Below, in pieces: positions 8,087 to 16,909 of a stretch of DNA of 64,000 nt; position 1 is the stretch's first letter; each line of letters opens with the position of its first letter. The stretch lies in NCBI RefSeq assembly GCF_019504385.1, contig NZ_CP080590.1, positions 3,266,001 to 3,330,000 of the forward strand, written 5' to 3'. The position numbers and the translations under genes are program-made. The DNA comes from Devosia salina. GTDB taxonomy: Bacteria > Pseudomonadota > Alphaproteobacteria > Rhizobiales > Devosiaceae. Below the pieces are notes generated by a model. The model saw only the letters and a list, made by a program, of their open reading frames with translations. It was not told the origin of the DNA and ran no database searches.

Positions 8087-8797
8087 CTAGCGGCCCCGTG
8101 CTTCGAGCTGGCGGGACAGGATGGTCGAGAACTCGTCGGCAAAGCCCTCAAGACGACCGATCATCTTGCCGGCATCCGAGGAGAGCTTGTTATAGGCAAT
8201 AACGGCAGGAATGGCCGCCACCAGGCCAATGGCGGTGGCAAACAACGCCTCGGCGATCGGGCCGGCCACTACCGCCAGATTGGTGTCGGACGAGGCGGCG
8301 ATATTGGTGAAGGCGTTCATGATCCCCCACACGGTGCCGAACAGACCGATGAAGGGTCCCGCGGACCCGACCGTGGCGAGAAAGCTCAGGCGCTTTTCGA
8401 GATATTCGCTTTCCCGCGCAATCGCGACATCCAGCACCTTGTCGAGACGCTGCTGCATGCCCACAAAGCTGGCCGCGTTCTGCTCGTGGCTGCGTTTCCA
8501 CTCTTTCATCGCCGCCACAAACACCGAGCCCAGCCCGCCCGAGGGCTTTTCCGCCTGCTGCTGGTAGAGTTCCTCTAGCGATTGTCCCGACCAGAAGGTG
8601 CGTTCGAACCGGTTCATCTCCGATTGGGTGCGGCGATAGGTGATGGTCTTGTCGATGATGATGGCCCAGCACCAGATGGAGGCGCCCAGCAGCCCCAGCA
8701 TCACGGTTTTGACGACGAAGTCGGCGGCCCAGAACAGGCCCCAGATGGAGAGGTCCGCATGGGGAGCGACCGCTCCCACTGCATCCATGGCTTCCAT
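8087..8797 (-). CDS. tolQ: Tol-Pal system proton-channel subunit TolQ
   Basis: TolQ is the multi-pass inner-membrane stator subunit of the Tol motor (MotA/TolQ/ExbB family). The 236-residue product shows three membrane helices: one near residues 20-45 (TVMLGLLGASIWCWAIII), and two in the C-terminal half around FLATVGSAGPFIGLFGTVWG and ALFATAIGLVAAIPAVIAY, both family hallmarks. The start at 8797 is supported by AAAGGAAAC upstream. It heads the tolQRAB operon. The usual upstream neighbour ybgC is present but separated from tolQ by a gene on the opposite strand. Confidence 0.96.
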   Translation of the reverse strand: MEAMDAVGAVAPHADLSIWGLFWAADFVVKTVMLGLLGASIWCWAIIIDKTITYRRTQSEMNRFERTFWSGQSLEELYQQQAEKPSGGLGSVFVAAMKEWKRSHEQNAASFVGMQQRLDKVLDVAIARESEYLEKRLSFLATVGSAGPFIGLFGTVWGIMNAFTNIAASSDTNLAVVAGPIAEALFATAIGLVAAIPAVIAYNKLSSDAGKMIGRLEGFADEFSTILSRQLEARGR

Positions 8798-9087
8798 GAA
8801 ACGTTTCCTTTGGCCGGCCCGTGCTTGTGGCCCCATGGCTGCTGCGATGGGGACGAAATCTGTCAAAATTAAGAGAAATGCCCGCAATTCCGGGCGCTGG
8901 TCGGGTCCGGCGCGGCGCAAATCTGCCTATGTGTCCCTTATGGTCACCAAAGGGTTAACAAACCGACTCCGCCCCCCTCTTCCGCCCTTTGCGCCAGATC
9001 AAGAACCGCCTGCGCAAGCGGGGCGATACTGCCAGGGACAACGCAGAGAAGGCCGACGGTTCATGCGGCCTCGAGGAGACAGGTTCA

Positions 9088-10389
9088 GTGTCACATATAG
9101 TTGTTCTCGGCGCCGGCCTCGGCGGCACGATCATGGCCTACGAGTTGCGCGACCGGCTTGGTCCGGAACACCGGATCTCAGTGATCAACAAGGGCGCACG
9201 TTATTCCTTCGTCCCGTCCAACCCCTGGGTTGCCGTCGGCTGGCGCGACCGATCCGATGTCGAGATCGATCTCGGGCCGGTCCTCGCCCGCCGCCACATC
9301 GACTTCCATCCCCAGGGCGCCCAGCGTCTCGACCCGGCCGCGCGCAAGATCGACCTGCTCGACGGCAGCGTGGTGGAGTATGACTATCTGGTGATCGCCA
9401 CCGGCCCCGAACTGGCCTTTGACGAAATCGAAGGCTTCGGACCTGAGCGGGAAACGCAGTCGGTCTGCTTCATCGACCATGCCGTGTCCGCCAAGGGGGC
9501 CTTCGAGCGCCTCGTCGCCAATCCCGGCCCCGTGGTCATTGGTGCCGTCCAGGGCGCCTCCTGCTTCGGCCCCGCCTACGAATTCGCCTTCATCCTCGAC
9601 AAGGCGCTGCGCGACGCCAAGGTGCGCGACAAGGTCCCAATGACCTTCGTCACGTCCGAGCCCTATATTGGCCATTTGGGCCTCGATGGCGTCGGCGACA
9701 CCAAGGGCTTGCTTGAAAGCGAAATGCGCCAGCGGCACATCAAGTGGATCTGCAACGCCAAGGTGGAGAAATTCGCCGAGGGCACACTTCACGCCGCCGA
9801 AATCGGCCAGGACGGCCAGGCTATCCAGCAGCACGCCCTGCCCTTCACTTATGCCATGATGCTACCGGCCTTCCGGGGCGTTGCCGCCGTGCGCGATCTT
9901 GAGGGCCTGACCAACCCCCGTGGCTTCATCCTCGTTGACAAATATCAGCGCAACCCGGCCTTCCCCGAAATCTTTGCCATCGGCGTCTGCGTCGCCATCC
10001 CGCCCACCGGCAAGACCCCGGTACCGGTTGGCGTGCCCAAAACGGGATTCATGATTGAATCCATGGTGACGGCCACTGCGCACAACATCGCCAATCTGGT
10101 GGCCGGCAAGCCGCCGCAGGCCGAAGCAACCTGGAATGCCATCTGCCTCGCCGATTTCGGCGATGGCGGCGTCGCCTTCGTCGCCCAGCCGCAGATCCCG
10201 CCCCGCAATGTCAACTGGGCGTCCTCGGGCAAATGGGTGCACGCCGCCAAGATCGGCTTCGAGAAATACTTCCTGCACAAGATGCGGTCCGGAACGTCCG
10301 AACCCTTCTACGAGAAGCTCGCCCTGCAGGTTCTCGGTATCGACAAGCTCAAGGCCATCAAGCTGGACGACACGACACCCCCGCAATAG
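9088..10389 (+). CDS. Sulfide:quinone oxidoreductase-like FAD-dependent enzyme
   Basis: A 433-residue two-dinucleotide-fold flavoprotein. An FAD-binding motif VVLGAGLGGTIMAYEL lies at the N-terminus and an ATGPE motif near residue 110. Two cysteines lie where SQR enzymes carry redox cysteines (GASCFGPAYEF, and IGVCVAIPP just before a C-terminal KTGFMIE segment typical of the family). SQR oxidises sulfide and passes electrons to the membrane quinone pool. The start is a GTG at 9088, chosen for the GAGGAGA site 8 bases upstream and because the FAD motif follows immediately; codons upstream look non-native. It is monocistronic, divergent from tolQ and convergent with ybgC. A role other than sulfide oxidation within the SQR/NDH-2 superfamily cannot be excluded. 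Confidence 0.75.
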   Translation: MSHIVVLGAGLGGTIMAYELRDRLGPEHRISVINKGARYSFVPSNPWVAVGWRDRSDVEIDLGPVLARRHIDFHPQGAQRLDPAARKIDLLDGSVVEYDYLVIATGPELAFDEIEGFGPERETQSVCFIDHAVSAKGAFERLVANPGPVVIGAVQGASCFGPAYEFAFILDKALRDAKVRDKVPMTFVTSEPYIGHLGLDGVGDTKGLLESEMRQRHIKWICNAKVEKFAEGTLHAAEIGQDGQAIQQHALPFTYAMMLPAFRGVAAVRDLEGLTNPRGFILVDKYQRNPAFPEIFAIGVCVAIPPTGKTPVPVGVPKTGFMIESMVTATAHNIANLVAGKPPQAEATWNAICLADFGDGGVAFVAQPQIPPRNVNWASSGKWVHAAKIGFEKYFLHKMRSGTSEPFYEKLALQVLGIDKLKAIKLDDTTPPQ

Positions 10390-10393
10390 CGGG

Positions 10394-10792
10394 TCAGGCG
10401 CCCGGCACCAGGCGCGCCCGCAGGTCTGCTGGCAGGCGCGCCGGGCCGCCGCTGGTCTTGATGGCCACCACGGTCACGTCCGCCGTCGTCAGCACCGCAT
10501 CGCCCCGCGCGATGGTCTGGCGCAGCCCGAGCCGTACGCCGCTTGACTGGGTGACTTCCGTATTGACGGTCAGCAGATCATCGATCCGCGCGGCCCCGAT
10601 GAACTCGATCGCCATCGAGCGCACCGCAAAGGCGATGCCCTGTTCGGCCAGCTCGGCGTGATGAATACCCAGGTCCCGCAGGAACTCCGTGCGCCCCCGC
10701 TCGAAGAATTTGAGATAGGCCGCGTGATAGACATTGCCCGAAAAATCGGTGTCTTCGTAATAGATGCGGACCGGAAAGCTGTGCGTGCTCAT
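10394..10792 (-). CDS. ybgC: Tol-Pal-associated acyl-CoA thioesterase YbgC
   Basis: A 132-residue hot-dog-fold thioesterase. The hallmark YYEDTDFSGNVYHAAYLKF near residue 10 contains the catalytic aspartate and the conserved H/Y pair. YbgC hydrolyses acyl-CoA or acyl-ACP and is linked to phospholipid synthesis and the Tol-Pal cluster. Its start overlaps the end of the Nudix gene by four bases, so it is the last cistron of a ruvC-ruvA-ruvB-nudix-ybgC transcript. The usual next gene, tolQ, is interrupted by the SQR-like gene on the other strand, so tolQ must have its own promoter here. Confidence 0.93.
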   Translation of the reverse strand: MSTHSFPVRIYYEDTDFSGNVYHAAYLKFFERGRTEFLRDLGIHHAELAEQGIAFAVRSMAIEFIGAARIDDLLTVNTEVTQSSGVRLGLRQTIARGDAVLTTADVTVVAIKTSGGPARLPADLRARLVPGA

Positions 10793-11295
10793 GGGGTGTG
10801 GCGGGACCGCTCGTCATGGGTCACATGGACATGGTCATCCGGCAGGCCGCGCAGGAAACCGGGCAACCAGCGCGGCAACAGGTTGAACGCTTCCAGCGCC
10901 CCATCCTCCAGCGGCACCCAATAGAACGAGAGGATGTGCCCCTCGTCCGGCCGCTGAAGCCAGGGCTCGGCACCGTTTGGCCCCTGCCCCGGCAATGCGA
11001 CCTCATAGAAAAAGCCCAGCTCGTGGAAGTCCTCGTCCTCGCGCCGATAGAAGCTTTCGGAGGTGGCGATCATGCGCCCCAGCGTTGCCGGCATCGCCAG
11101 CTCTTCTTCCATCTCGCGCTCGAGGCTGAGGCGGCTGCCCTCGCCCAGCTCGATCCGCCCGCCGGGCAACATGGTGTAGTCGTCATCGTCTTCGCGACAG
11201 ACCAGCACATGACCATCAACGATGATGATCCCGGCCACCCGGAAATTAAACCGCTGCCCCTCGATGGGAAAGCTGATCACATGCCGGCCGCTCAC
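10789..11295 (-). CDS. Nudix hydrolase
   Basis: A 168-residue Nudix-fold pyrophosphohydrolase. The Nudix box is complete: it starts at GGRIELGEG near residue 45 and continues to REMEEELAM, matching GX5EX7REUXEEXGU apart from the terminal position. Members hydrolyse nucleoside diphosphates linked to another group (oxidised nucleotides, sugars, dinucleotide polyphosphates); the substrate cannot be read from the sequence. It overlaps ruvB upstream and ybgC downstream by four bases each, so it is translationally coupled to the Holliday-junction genes. That suggests nucleotide-pool cleaning alongside DNA repair, which is inference. Confidence 0.88.
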   Translation of the reverse strand: MSGRHVISFPIEGQRFNFRVAGIIIVDGHVLVCREDDDDYTMLPGGRIELGEGSRLSLEREMEEELAMPATLGRMIATSESFYRREDEDFHELGFFYEVALPGQGPNGAEPWLQRPDEGHILSFYWVPLEDGALEAFNLLPRWLPGFLRGLPDDHVHVTHDERSRHTP

Positions 11296-12329
11296 TCCCC
11301 ATCCTCCTCGAACAGGCTTGATTGCAGCCCGACAAACCCCTGCGGCACCACCTTGCCCAGATGTTGGAACGCGATCGCCGTCAGCATGCGGCCGCGCGGC
11401 GTGCGCTGAATGAAGCCCTGCTGCAAGAGATAGGGCTCGACGATTTCCTCGATGGCGTCCCGCGGCTCGGAGAGCGCCGCGGCAATGGTCTCGATGCCCA
11501 CCGGCCCGCCATTGTAGAAATCGGCAATGGTGTTGAGATAGCGCCGGTCGAGTTGATCGAGCCCCCGCGCGTCCACGTCGAGCCGCAGCAGCGCCTTGTC
11601 GGCTGCCGCCCGGTTGACTTCGGTTACCCCGTCGACCATGGCAAAGTCGATCACCCGGCGCAGCAGCCGGCCGGCAATGCGTGGCGTCCCGCGCGAGCGG
11701 CGGGCAATTTCCATCGCCCCGTCCGGCGCCATCTTCATGCCCAGGAGCCGCGCCCCGCGCGTCACGATCTGCACCAGCTCTTCCGGCGTGTAGAAATTGA
11801 GCCGCACCGGAATGCCGAAGCGGTCGCGCAGCGGCGTCGTCAGCAGCCCCGCGCGGGTCGTCGCGCCAACCAAGGTAAACTTGGCCAGATCGATGCGCAC
11901 CGAGCGCGCAGCCGGTCCCTCGCCGATGATGAGATCGAGCTGGAAATCCTCCATCGCCGGATAGAGCACTTCCTCGATGGCCGGGTTGAGCCGATGGATC
12001 TCGTCGATAAACAGCACATCGCGCTCTTCGAGATTGGTCAGCAGTGCCGCGAGGTCCCCTGCCTTGGCGATGACCGGACCGGAAGTGGCGCGAAAACCAA
12101 CCCCCAGCTCCTTGGCGATGATCTGCGCCAGCGTCGTCTTGCCCAGCCCCGGCGGCCCGACGAACAGCACATGGTCGAGCGCCGCGCCGCGTTGTTTCGC
12201 CGCCTCGATGAACACCTCGAGATTGGCCCGCGCCGCCGCCTGCCCGACAAAATCGGCAAAGCCGGAGGGCCGCAGCGAAACGTCGAGATTGTCATCCCGG
12301 CCGGCGGCCGGGGAGGTAAGATTGGTCAA
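11292..12329 (-). CDS. ruvB: Holliday junction branch migration ATPase RuvB
   Basis: RuvB forms the hexameric motor that drives branch migration of Holliday junctions with RuvA. The 345-residue product has the N-terminal segment ending in LRPSGFADFVGQ, the Walker A GPPGLGKTTLAQ near residue 58, Walker B LFIDEIHRL, sensor ATTRAGLLT, the arginine-finger region PLRDRFGI, and the C-terminal winged helix with RTPRGRMLT. Length is typical. It overlaps ruvA upstream and the Nudix gene downstream by 4 bases. Confidence 0.98.
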   Translation of the reverse strand: MTNLTSPAAGRDDNLDVSLRPSGFADFVGQAAARANLEVFIEAAKQRGAALDHVLFVGPPGLGKTTLAQIIAKELGVGFRATSGPVIAKAGDLAALLTNLEERDVLFIDEIHRLNPAIEEVLYPAMEDFQLDLIIGEGPAARSVRIDLAKFTLVGATTRAGLLTTPLRDRFGIPVRLNFYTPEELVQIVTRGARLLGMKMAPDGAMEIARRSRGTPRIAGRLLRRVIDFAMVDGVTEVNRAAADKALLRLDVDARGLDQLDRRYLNTIADFYNGGPVGIETIAAALSEPRDAIEEIVEPYLLQQGFIQRTPRGRMLTAIAFQHLGKVVPQGFVGLQSSLFEEDGE

Positions 12330-12943
12330 ACGCTCAGTTCCCTAAGCCCAAGTCGAATAAGCTTTTCGGTCGGCGCATCGTCGCCTTCCTTCGCCACCAC
12401 CCGCGCCACGGCCGACGAGGCCTGTGCGCTCGAATAGCCCAGATTGGTCAGCGCCGAGACCGCATCGGTTACATTGGACGACGCCACACCCTCGCCCAGC
12501 GCCGCCTGCAGCCCCAGCGTACCGGCGTCTACTGCACCAATGGCCGGCACCTTGCCCTTGAGCTCCGTCACCACCCGCAGTGCCAGTTTCGGACCCACGC
12601 CATTGGCCCGGCCGATCATCGCCTTGTCCTGCAGCGCCACCGCGCTGGAAAGCTCCGATGGCGACATCACCGAGAGAATGGCCAATGCCACCCGCGAGCC
12701 CACGCCCTGCACTGTCGTCAGCAGGTTGAACCAGCTCTTTTCCGCCTCATTGGCAAAACCATAGAGCCGGATCAGGTCTTCGCGCACGATGGTCTCGATG
12801 AACACCACCGCCGCCTCGCCCACCCGCGGCAATGCCTGCAGCGTGCGCCCCGAGCAGAACACCTCGTAGCAGACCCCGCCACAGTCGATAAGCACCCAGT
12901 CGTCGCCGAAACTGTCGACCAGGCCCTTCAATTTGCCAATCAT
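12326..12943 (-). CDS. ruvA: Holliday junction DNA helicase subunit RuvA
   Basis: RuvA is the tetrameric junction-binding platform for RuvB. The 205-residue product starts MIGKLKGLVD and carries the two helix-hairpin-helix motifs (LLTTVQGVGSRVALAIL near residue 75 and ANGVGPKLALRVVTELK near residue 110), the acidic-pin region between the OB and HhH domains, and the C-terminal RuvB-contact domain (ALTNLGYSSAQASSAVARV). It overlaps ruvC and ruvB by 4 bases at its two ends. No LexA box was recognised upstream of ruvC, so SOS control is not shown. Confidence 0.97.
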   Translation of the reverse strand: MIGKLKGLVDSFGDDWVLIDCGGVCYEVFCSGRTLQALPRVGEAAVVFIETIVREDLIRLYGFANEAEKSWFNLLTTVQGVGSRVALAILSVMSPSELSSAVALQDKAMIGRANGVGPKLALRVVTELKGKVPAIGAVDAGTLGLQAALGEGVASSNVTDAVSALTNLGYSSAQASSAVARVVAKEGDDAPTEKLIRLGLRELSV

Positions 12944-13446
12944 GCAAGAGCCCCCATGCGGCGCGCCGAGACGCGATGATGCGCGTGGCAGATGGCGACG
13001 GCCAGCGCGTCGGCCGCATCCGCGCCCTTGATCACCGCCGCCGGCAAGAGTGTCCTGACCATCAGCCCCACCTGGTTCTTCTCGGCATGGCCGGTCCCCA
13101 CCACAGATTTCTTGACCAGGTTCGTGGCATATTCGGCCACCACCAGCCCACGCATGGCCGGCACCACCAGGGTCACCCCGCGCGCCTGGCCCAGGATCAG
13201 TGCCGAACGGGCGCCGGCATTGACGAAGGTCTCTTCCACGGCCGCCTCGTCGGGCCTGTGGCTGTCGAGCACCTCGCCCAGCCCGGTGGCCAGCGCCGCG
13301 AGGCGATCGGCCAGCGCGCCATCGATCGGCGGGGTGATGGTGCCCCCGGCGACGAAGCTCAGCCGGTTGTCCACAGCCTCGATGATGCCCCAGCCGCAGC
13401 GGCGCAGCCCTGGATCGATCCCGATGATTCGCACAGCCCGTGTCAT
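12940..13446 (-). CDS. ruvC: Crossover junction endodeoxyribonuclease RuvC
   Basis: RuvC is the Holliday-junction resolvase and cuts symmetrically in the RuvABC resolvasome. The 168-residue product has the catalytic acidic residues in context: the first Asp in IIGIDPGLRRCGWG, a Glu in AAVEETFVN, and the C-terminal Asp pair in GADAADALAVAICHAHH. I chose ATG 13446, preceded by AAGGAAT; a longer frame to 13497 lacks a site and adds unrelated residues. It is the first cistron of the coupled ruvC-ruvA-ruvB-nudix-ybgC chain. The 296 bases between it and the divergent diguanylate cyclase gene must hold both promoters; no clear motif was seen there. Confidence 0.97.
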   Translation of the reverse strand: MTRAVRIIGIDPGLRRCGWGIIEAVDNRLSFVAGGTITPPIDGALADRLAALATGLGEVLDSHRPDEAAVEETFVNAGARSALILGQARGVTLVVPAMRGLVVAEYATNLVKKSVVGTGHAEKNQVGLMVRTLLPAAVIKGADAADALAVAICHAHHRVSARRMGALA

Positions 13447-13742
13447 GATATTCCTTGTAGTGACGCAGCCCGAACTTACCAAGTGCAAAGTGAACAAATG
13501 GGCAACAAGTCAGCCAACCTGCTTGTCTAGTTCAATTTTTACCGGATGGACAAACATCATGTTGAGGAACCCCCCGCTAGCTTGCGCCTGGGATTGCAGG
13601 CAGACGGGGCGCAAATGACGACGGCAGGGGCAAGGTTCACGGTTCGGGCGGTCTCGCGGGTTGAGGCCGGCGTCGTCGGGGGCCCGGCGCGGACACCAAC
13701 GCCCCGCTCCCCCCGGTCATCCATTCCCCGAACCAACCGCCC

Positions 13743-14534
13743 GTGCTGCCGCCAATGATGTCCCCGAAAAGCCTCTCCCTGCAGAGTTGGTCCAGCGTCG
13801 GCCGTTGGACCGTCTTCGGCACCATGGCCTGCGTTGCCGCCTCCATCGCCTTCACCCTCGTCGCCTTTGCCGATCTCAGCGACGAACTGGGCCTGCGCCT
13901 GGTGGCATGCGCTGCCGCCCTGCCGATCATCATTGGCGCACCACTGTTCTTCTATTTCAGCGTCCGGATGCGCGGCCTGGCGATCGCCAATGCCCGGCTC
14001 GGGCGCGTGGCCCGCACCGACAGCCTGACCGCCTGTCTCAATCGTGGTGCCTTCACCGATCGCATCGACGCCTGGCTGCGCGACCCCGCCGCCGCGCGAA
14101 GTGGCGCGCTGCTGGTCATCGATGCCGACAACTTCAAGACCATCAACGATCTCTACGGCCATGACGTCGGCGACGAGGCCCTGACCGTGATTGCCCGCGC
14201 CATACGATCGGTCCTGCGCAATGGCGACATTGTCGGCCGCATGGGCGGCGAGGAATTCGGCGTCTTCCTGCCGGGCGTCACCCTGCACCAGGCGCAATTG
14301 GTTGCCGACCGCATCCGCCTTTGCGTGAACTTTGCGGCGTTCCAGCCCCAGGGAGAGCCACACGAACTGTCCGTCAGCATTGGCGGCGCCGTTTTCACCC
14401 AGGCCACCAGTTTTGCCCAATTGTTCCGCATCGCCGACCAGCGCCTCTATGGCGTCAAGCATGCCGGCCGCAATGCCGCCGCGGTCGTTCAGGTCGAGGA
14501 TGTCCCGGTCATCACCCTCAAGTGCATTGCATGA
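13743..14534 (+). CDS. Membrane-anchored diguanylate cyclase (GGDEF)
   Basis: A 263-residue protein that should make cyclic-di-GMP. Two N-terminal membrane helices (around FGTMACVAASIAFTLVAF and ACAAALPIIIGAPLFFYF) are joined by a very short loop. They lead to a GGDEF domain with D-x-LT-x-x-LNR (DSLTACLNRGAF), DADNFKTIND and the active-site GGEEF near residue 174. An inhibitory I-site RxxD (RNGD) lies five residues before GGEEF, so product feedback is expected. There is no obvious sensor domain. The start is uncertain: GTG at 13743, or ATG at 13755/13758, none with a strong Shine-Dalgarno. Confidence 0.9.
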   Translation: MLPPMMSPKSLSLQSWSSVGRWTVFGTMACVAASIAFTLVAFADLSDELGLRLVACAAALPIIIGAPLFFYFSVRMRGLAIANARLGRVARTDSLTACLNRGAFTDRIDAWLRDPAAARSGALLVIDADNFKTINDLYGHDVGDEALTVIARAIRSVLRNGDIVGRMGGEEFGVFLPGVTLHQAQLVADRIRLCVNFAAFQPQGEPHELSVSIGGAVFTQATSFAQLFRIADQRLYGVKHAGRNAAAVVQVEDVPVITLKCIA

Positions 14535-14539
14535 ACCCA

Positions 14540-14568
14540 TGAAAAAGGCGGCCCGAAGGACCGCCCCA
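14540..14568 (-). terminator. Terminator after yebC
   Basis: Imperfect GGCGGnCC/GGnCCGCC stem with a GAA loop, followed on the minus strand by TTTTTCATG. It is positioned 58 bases beyond the yebC stop and inside the gap to the convergent cyclase gene. Confidence 0.75.
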
Positions 14569-14625
14569 TTCTCATGGTTCTGTCGATGAACGCTCCACCG
14601 GAGCAATCTCGCCTGCTTCCGCCCG

Positions 14626-15372
14626 TCAGCCTTCCAGCTTGGCGGCGTCTTCGTCACTCATGTCGAAGTTCGAATAGACGTTCTGAACGTCATCGTCTTC
14701 TTCAAGCGTCGAGAGCAGCTTCATCAGCGTGGCGCCCTTTTCGGCGTCGATCGGCGTCTCGTTCTGCGGCCGCCAGATGGCCTTGACCGATTCGGCCTCG
14801 CCCAGCACCGCCTCGAGCGCCGCCGCAACCTCGGCCATGCTCTCGAAGCTGGTATAGATATAGTGGCCCTCTTCGTCGCTCTCGACATCGTCGGCGCCTG
14901 CCTCGATGGCGGCCTCCATCACCTTGTCTTCCGAGCCGATCGCGGCCGGATAGGTGATTTCGCCAACCCGGTCGAACATGAAGCCGACCGAACCGGTTTC
15001 ACCCAGCGCGCCGCCATTCTTGGAGAAATAGGAGCGCACATTGGAGGCGGTGCGGTTGCGATTGTCGGTCAGCGCCTCGACGATGACGGCAACCCCGCCC
15101 GGACCGTAGCCCTCGTAGCGGATTTCGTCATAGCTCTCGGCATCATTGCCCGAGGCCTTCTTGATGGCGCGTTCGATATTGTCCTTGGGCATGGACTGCG
15201 CGCGCGCATTGGCGACGGCGAGCCTGAGGCGCGCATTGAAGGCCGGATCGGGCTGGCCCATTTTTGCCGCCACGGTGATTTCGCGAGCCAGCTTGGAAAA
15301 GACCTTCGAGCGCGCCGCGTCCGACTTGCCCTTGCGGTGCATGATGTTTTTGGCGTGGGAATGGCCAGCCAT
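14626..15372 (-). CDS. yebC: YebC/PmpR family translation-associated protein
   Basis: A 248-residue protein with the family-defining N-terminus MAGHSHAKNIMHRKGKSDA and the segments NARLRLAVANARAQSMPKDNIERAIKKA, YEGYGPGGVA and SYFSKNGGALGETGSV (each conserved in YebC). YebC proteins were first described as DNA-binding regulators; more recent work links YebC-family members to translation of difficult sequences such as proline stretches, which is of interest given the Pro-rich TolA in the same window. In other genomes yebC often adjoins ruvC; here the ruvCAB genes are only 1.2 kb away, separated by the cyclase gene. Confidence 0.95.
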   Translation of the reverse strand: MAGHSHAKNIMHRKGKSDAARSKVFSKLAREITVAAKMGQPDPAFNARLRLAVANARAQSMPKDNIERAIKKASGNDAESYDEIRYEGYGPGGVAVIVEALTDNRNRTASNVRSYFSKNGGALGETGSVGFMFDRVGEITYPAAIGSEDKVMEAAIEAGADDVESDEEGHYIYTSFESMAEVAAALEAVLGEAESVKAIWRPQNETPIDAEKGATLMKLLSTLEEDDDVQNVYSNFDMSDEDAAKLEG

Positions 15373-15430
15373 GTGAGACCTCGGATATGCAATTCTGGAG
15401 TTCGGCTTGGCTTATAGGGGGCGGCAGCGC

Positions 15431-15471
15431 AAAAATAAAGCGCCCGCCCGGCAGTGGAACCGGGCGGGCGC
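15431..15471 (-). terminator. Rho-independent terminator of the alanine symporter gene
   Basis: Perfect 12-bp GC stem (arms 15440-15451 and 15460-15471), followed on the minus strand by CTTTATTTTTG. It is located 20 bases past the symporter stop codon. Confidence 0.9.
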
Positions 15472-15490
15472 GGAATCCGGCGGCCCGAAC

Positions 15491-16909
15491 TCAGCCCGGG
15501 TCGTGCTTGTTCCAGATGTCCTGGTCGATCTTGCCGCTGAGTTCAGGATAGTCGGCAGCGTGGAACAGCGGTTCCCGGCCCGCCTTGCGCTGCGCCCGGT
15601 AATCCTTGGTGAGCTTGGCCACCGTGCCCGAGAGCAGCACGATGGCGATCAGGTTCACCGTCGCCATCAATCCCATCGAAGCGTCGGCCGCGTTGAACAC
15701 GGTCGCCACGCTTTCATAGGCGCCCCAGACCACCATGGCGAGCACGCCCAGCCGCAGCACTGCCAGCCCGGGTCGATTGCCAATCCTGAGGAAGGTCATG
15801 GCATTCTCGGCATAGGAATAATTGCCGATGATTGAGGTGAAGGCAAAGAAGAGGATCGCCACGGCGATGAAATACTGTCCCGCGCCCCCGATATGGACGC
15901 TCATCGCCGCCTGCGTCAGCGGCGTCCCGGTCAGTTCATTGCCGGGCACCATCACGCCAGACAGCAGGATCATCAGCGCCGTGGCGGTGCAGATGAGAAT
16001 GGTGTCGATGAACACGCCCAGCGCCTGCACGAAACCTTGCGAGGAGGGATGATGCGGGTCGGGGGTCGCCACCGCCGCGATATTGGGGGCCGAGCCCATG
16101 CCGGCCTCGTTGGAAAACAGGCCCCGCTTGACCCCGTTGAGCAGCGCTCCGGCCAGTCCGCCGCCTGCGGCCTCGAGGCCAAACGCGCTCTGCACGATAT
16201 GGCCGAGTACGCCCGGCACCTCGCCAATATGGATCGCAACCACATAGAGCGCGACGGCCAGGTAGATCACCGCCATGAATGGCACGATGATCTCGGCCAC
16301 CCGTGCGATCTGCCGAATGCCGCCGAAAATGACGATGCCGGTCACTACGGCCAACGCCACGCCGACCCAGATCTTGTCGAAACCGAAGGCGCCCTGCATG
16401 GCATCGGCAATGGAATTGGCCTGCACCGCATTGAAGACGAGGCCAAAGGCCAGGATCAGGCAGACGGAAAATATGGCCCCGGCCCAGGGTGCCCCGAGGC
16501 CGCGGGCGATATAGAAGGCCGGTCCGCCGCGATATTCGCCGTCCTCGTTCCGGGTCTTGTAGAGCTGGGCCAGTGTGGATTCAGAATAGGCCGTAGCCAT
16601 GCCCACCAGCGCCACCATCCACATCCAGAAGATCGCGCCGGGTCCGCCCAGATAGAGCGCCACCGCCACCCCGGCCAGGTTTCCCGTGCCCACCCGGGAG
16701 GCCAGGCTCGTGCACAATGCCTGGAACGGGGTAATGCCCGCGCTGTCGCCCTTCTTGGAGCCGAGCACCGCCCGGAACATCTCGCCAAAATTGACGAACT
16801 GGATGAAGCCCAGTCGGACGGTGAAATAGAGGCCCACCGCCAATAGGCCATAGATGAGGACATAGCCCCAGAAGATGTCGTTGAGAAAGTTGATGATCGG
16901 ATCGAGCAT
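15491..16909 (-). CDS. Sodium:alanine/glycine symporter, AGCS family
   Basis: A multi-pass inner-membrane carrier that imports alanine or glycine with Na+. The 472-residue product shows about eleven hydrophobic segments and the AGCS signatures: TSLASRVGTGNLAGVAVAL with the conserved Gly/Asn, AYSESTLAQLYKTR, and the late segment KRGLFSNEAGMGSAPNIAA. I start it at ATG 16909, where GAGGGA lies upstream; the frame extends to 17029 but the extra 40 residues are unlike a carrier N-terminus. It is monocistronic with its own terminator. The exact substrate (D/L-alanine or glycine) cannot be told from the sequence. Confidence 0.93.
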   Translation of the reverse strand: MLDPIINFLNDIFWGYVLIYGLLAVGLYFTVRLGFIQFVNFGEMFRAVLGSKKGDSAGITPFQALCTSLASRVGTGNLAGVAVALYLGGPGAIFWMWMVALVGMATAYSESTLAQLYKTRNEDGEYRGGPAFYIARGLGAPWAGAIFSVCLILAFGLVFNAVQANSIADAMQGAFGFDKIWVGVALAVVTGIVIFGGIRQIARVAEIIVPFMAVIYLAVALYVVAIHIGEVPGVLGHIVQSAFGLEAAGGGLAGALLNGVKRGLFSNEAGMGSAPNIAAVATPDPHHPSSQGFVQALGVFIDTILICTATALMILLSGVMVPGNELTGTPLTQAAMSVHIGGAGQYFIAVAILFFAFTSIIGNYSYAENAMTFLRIGNRPGLAVLRLGVLAMVVWGAYESVATVFNAADASMGLMATVNLIAIVLLSGTVAKLTKDYRAQRKAGREPLFHAADYPELSGKIDQDIWNKHDPG

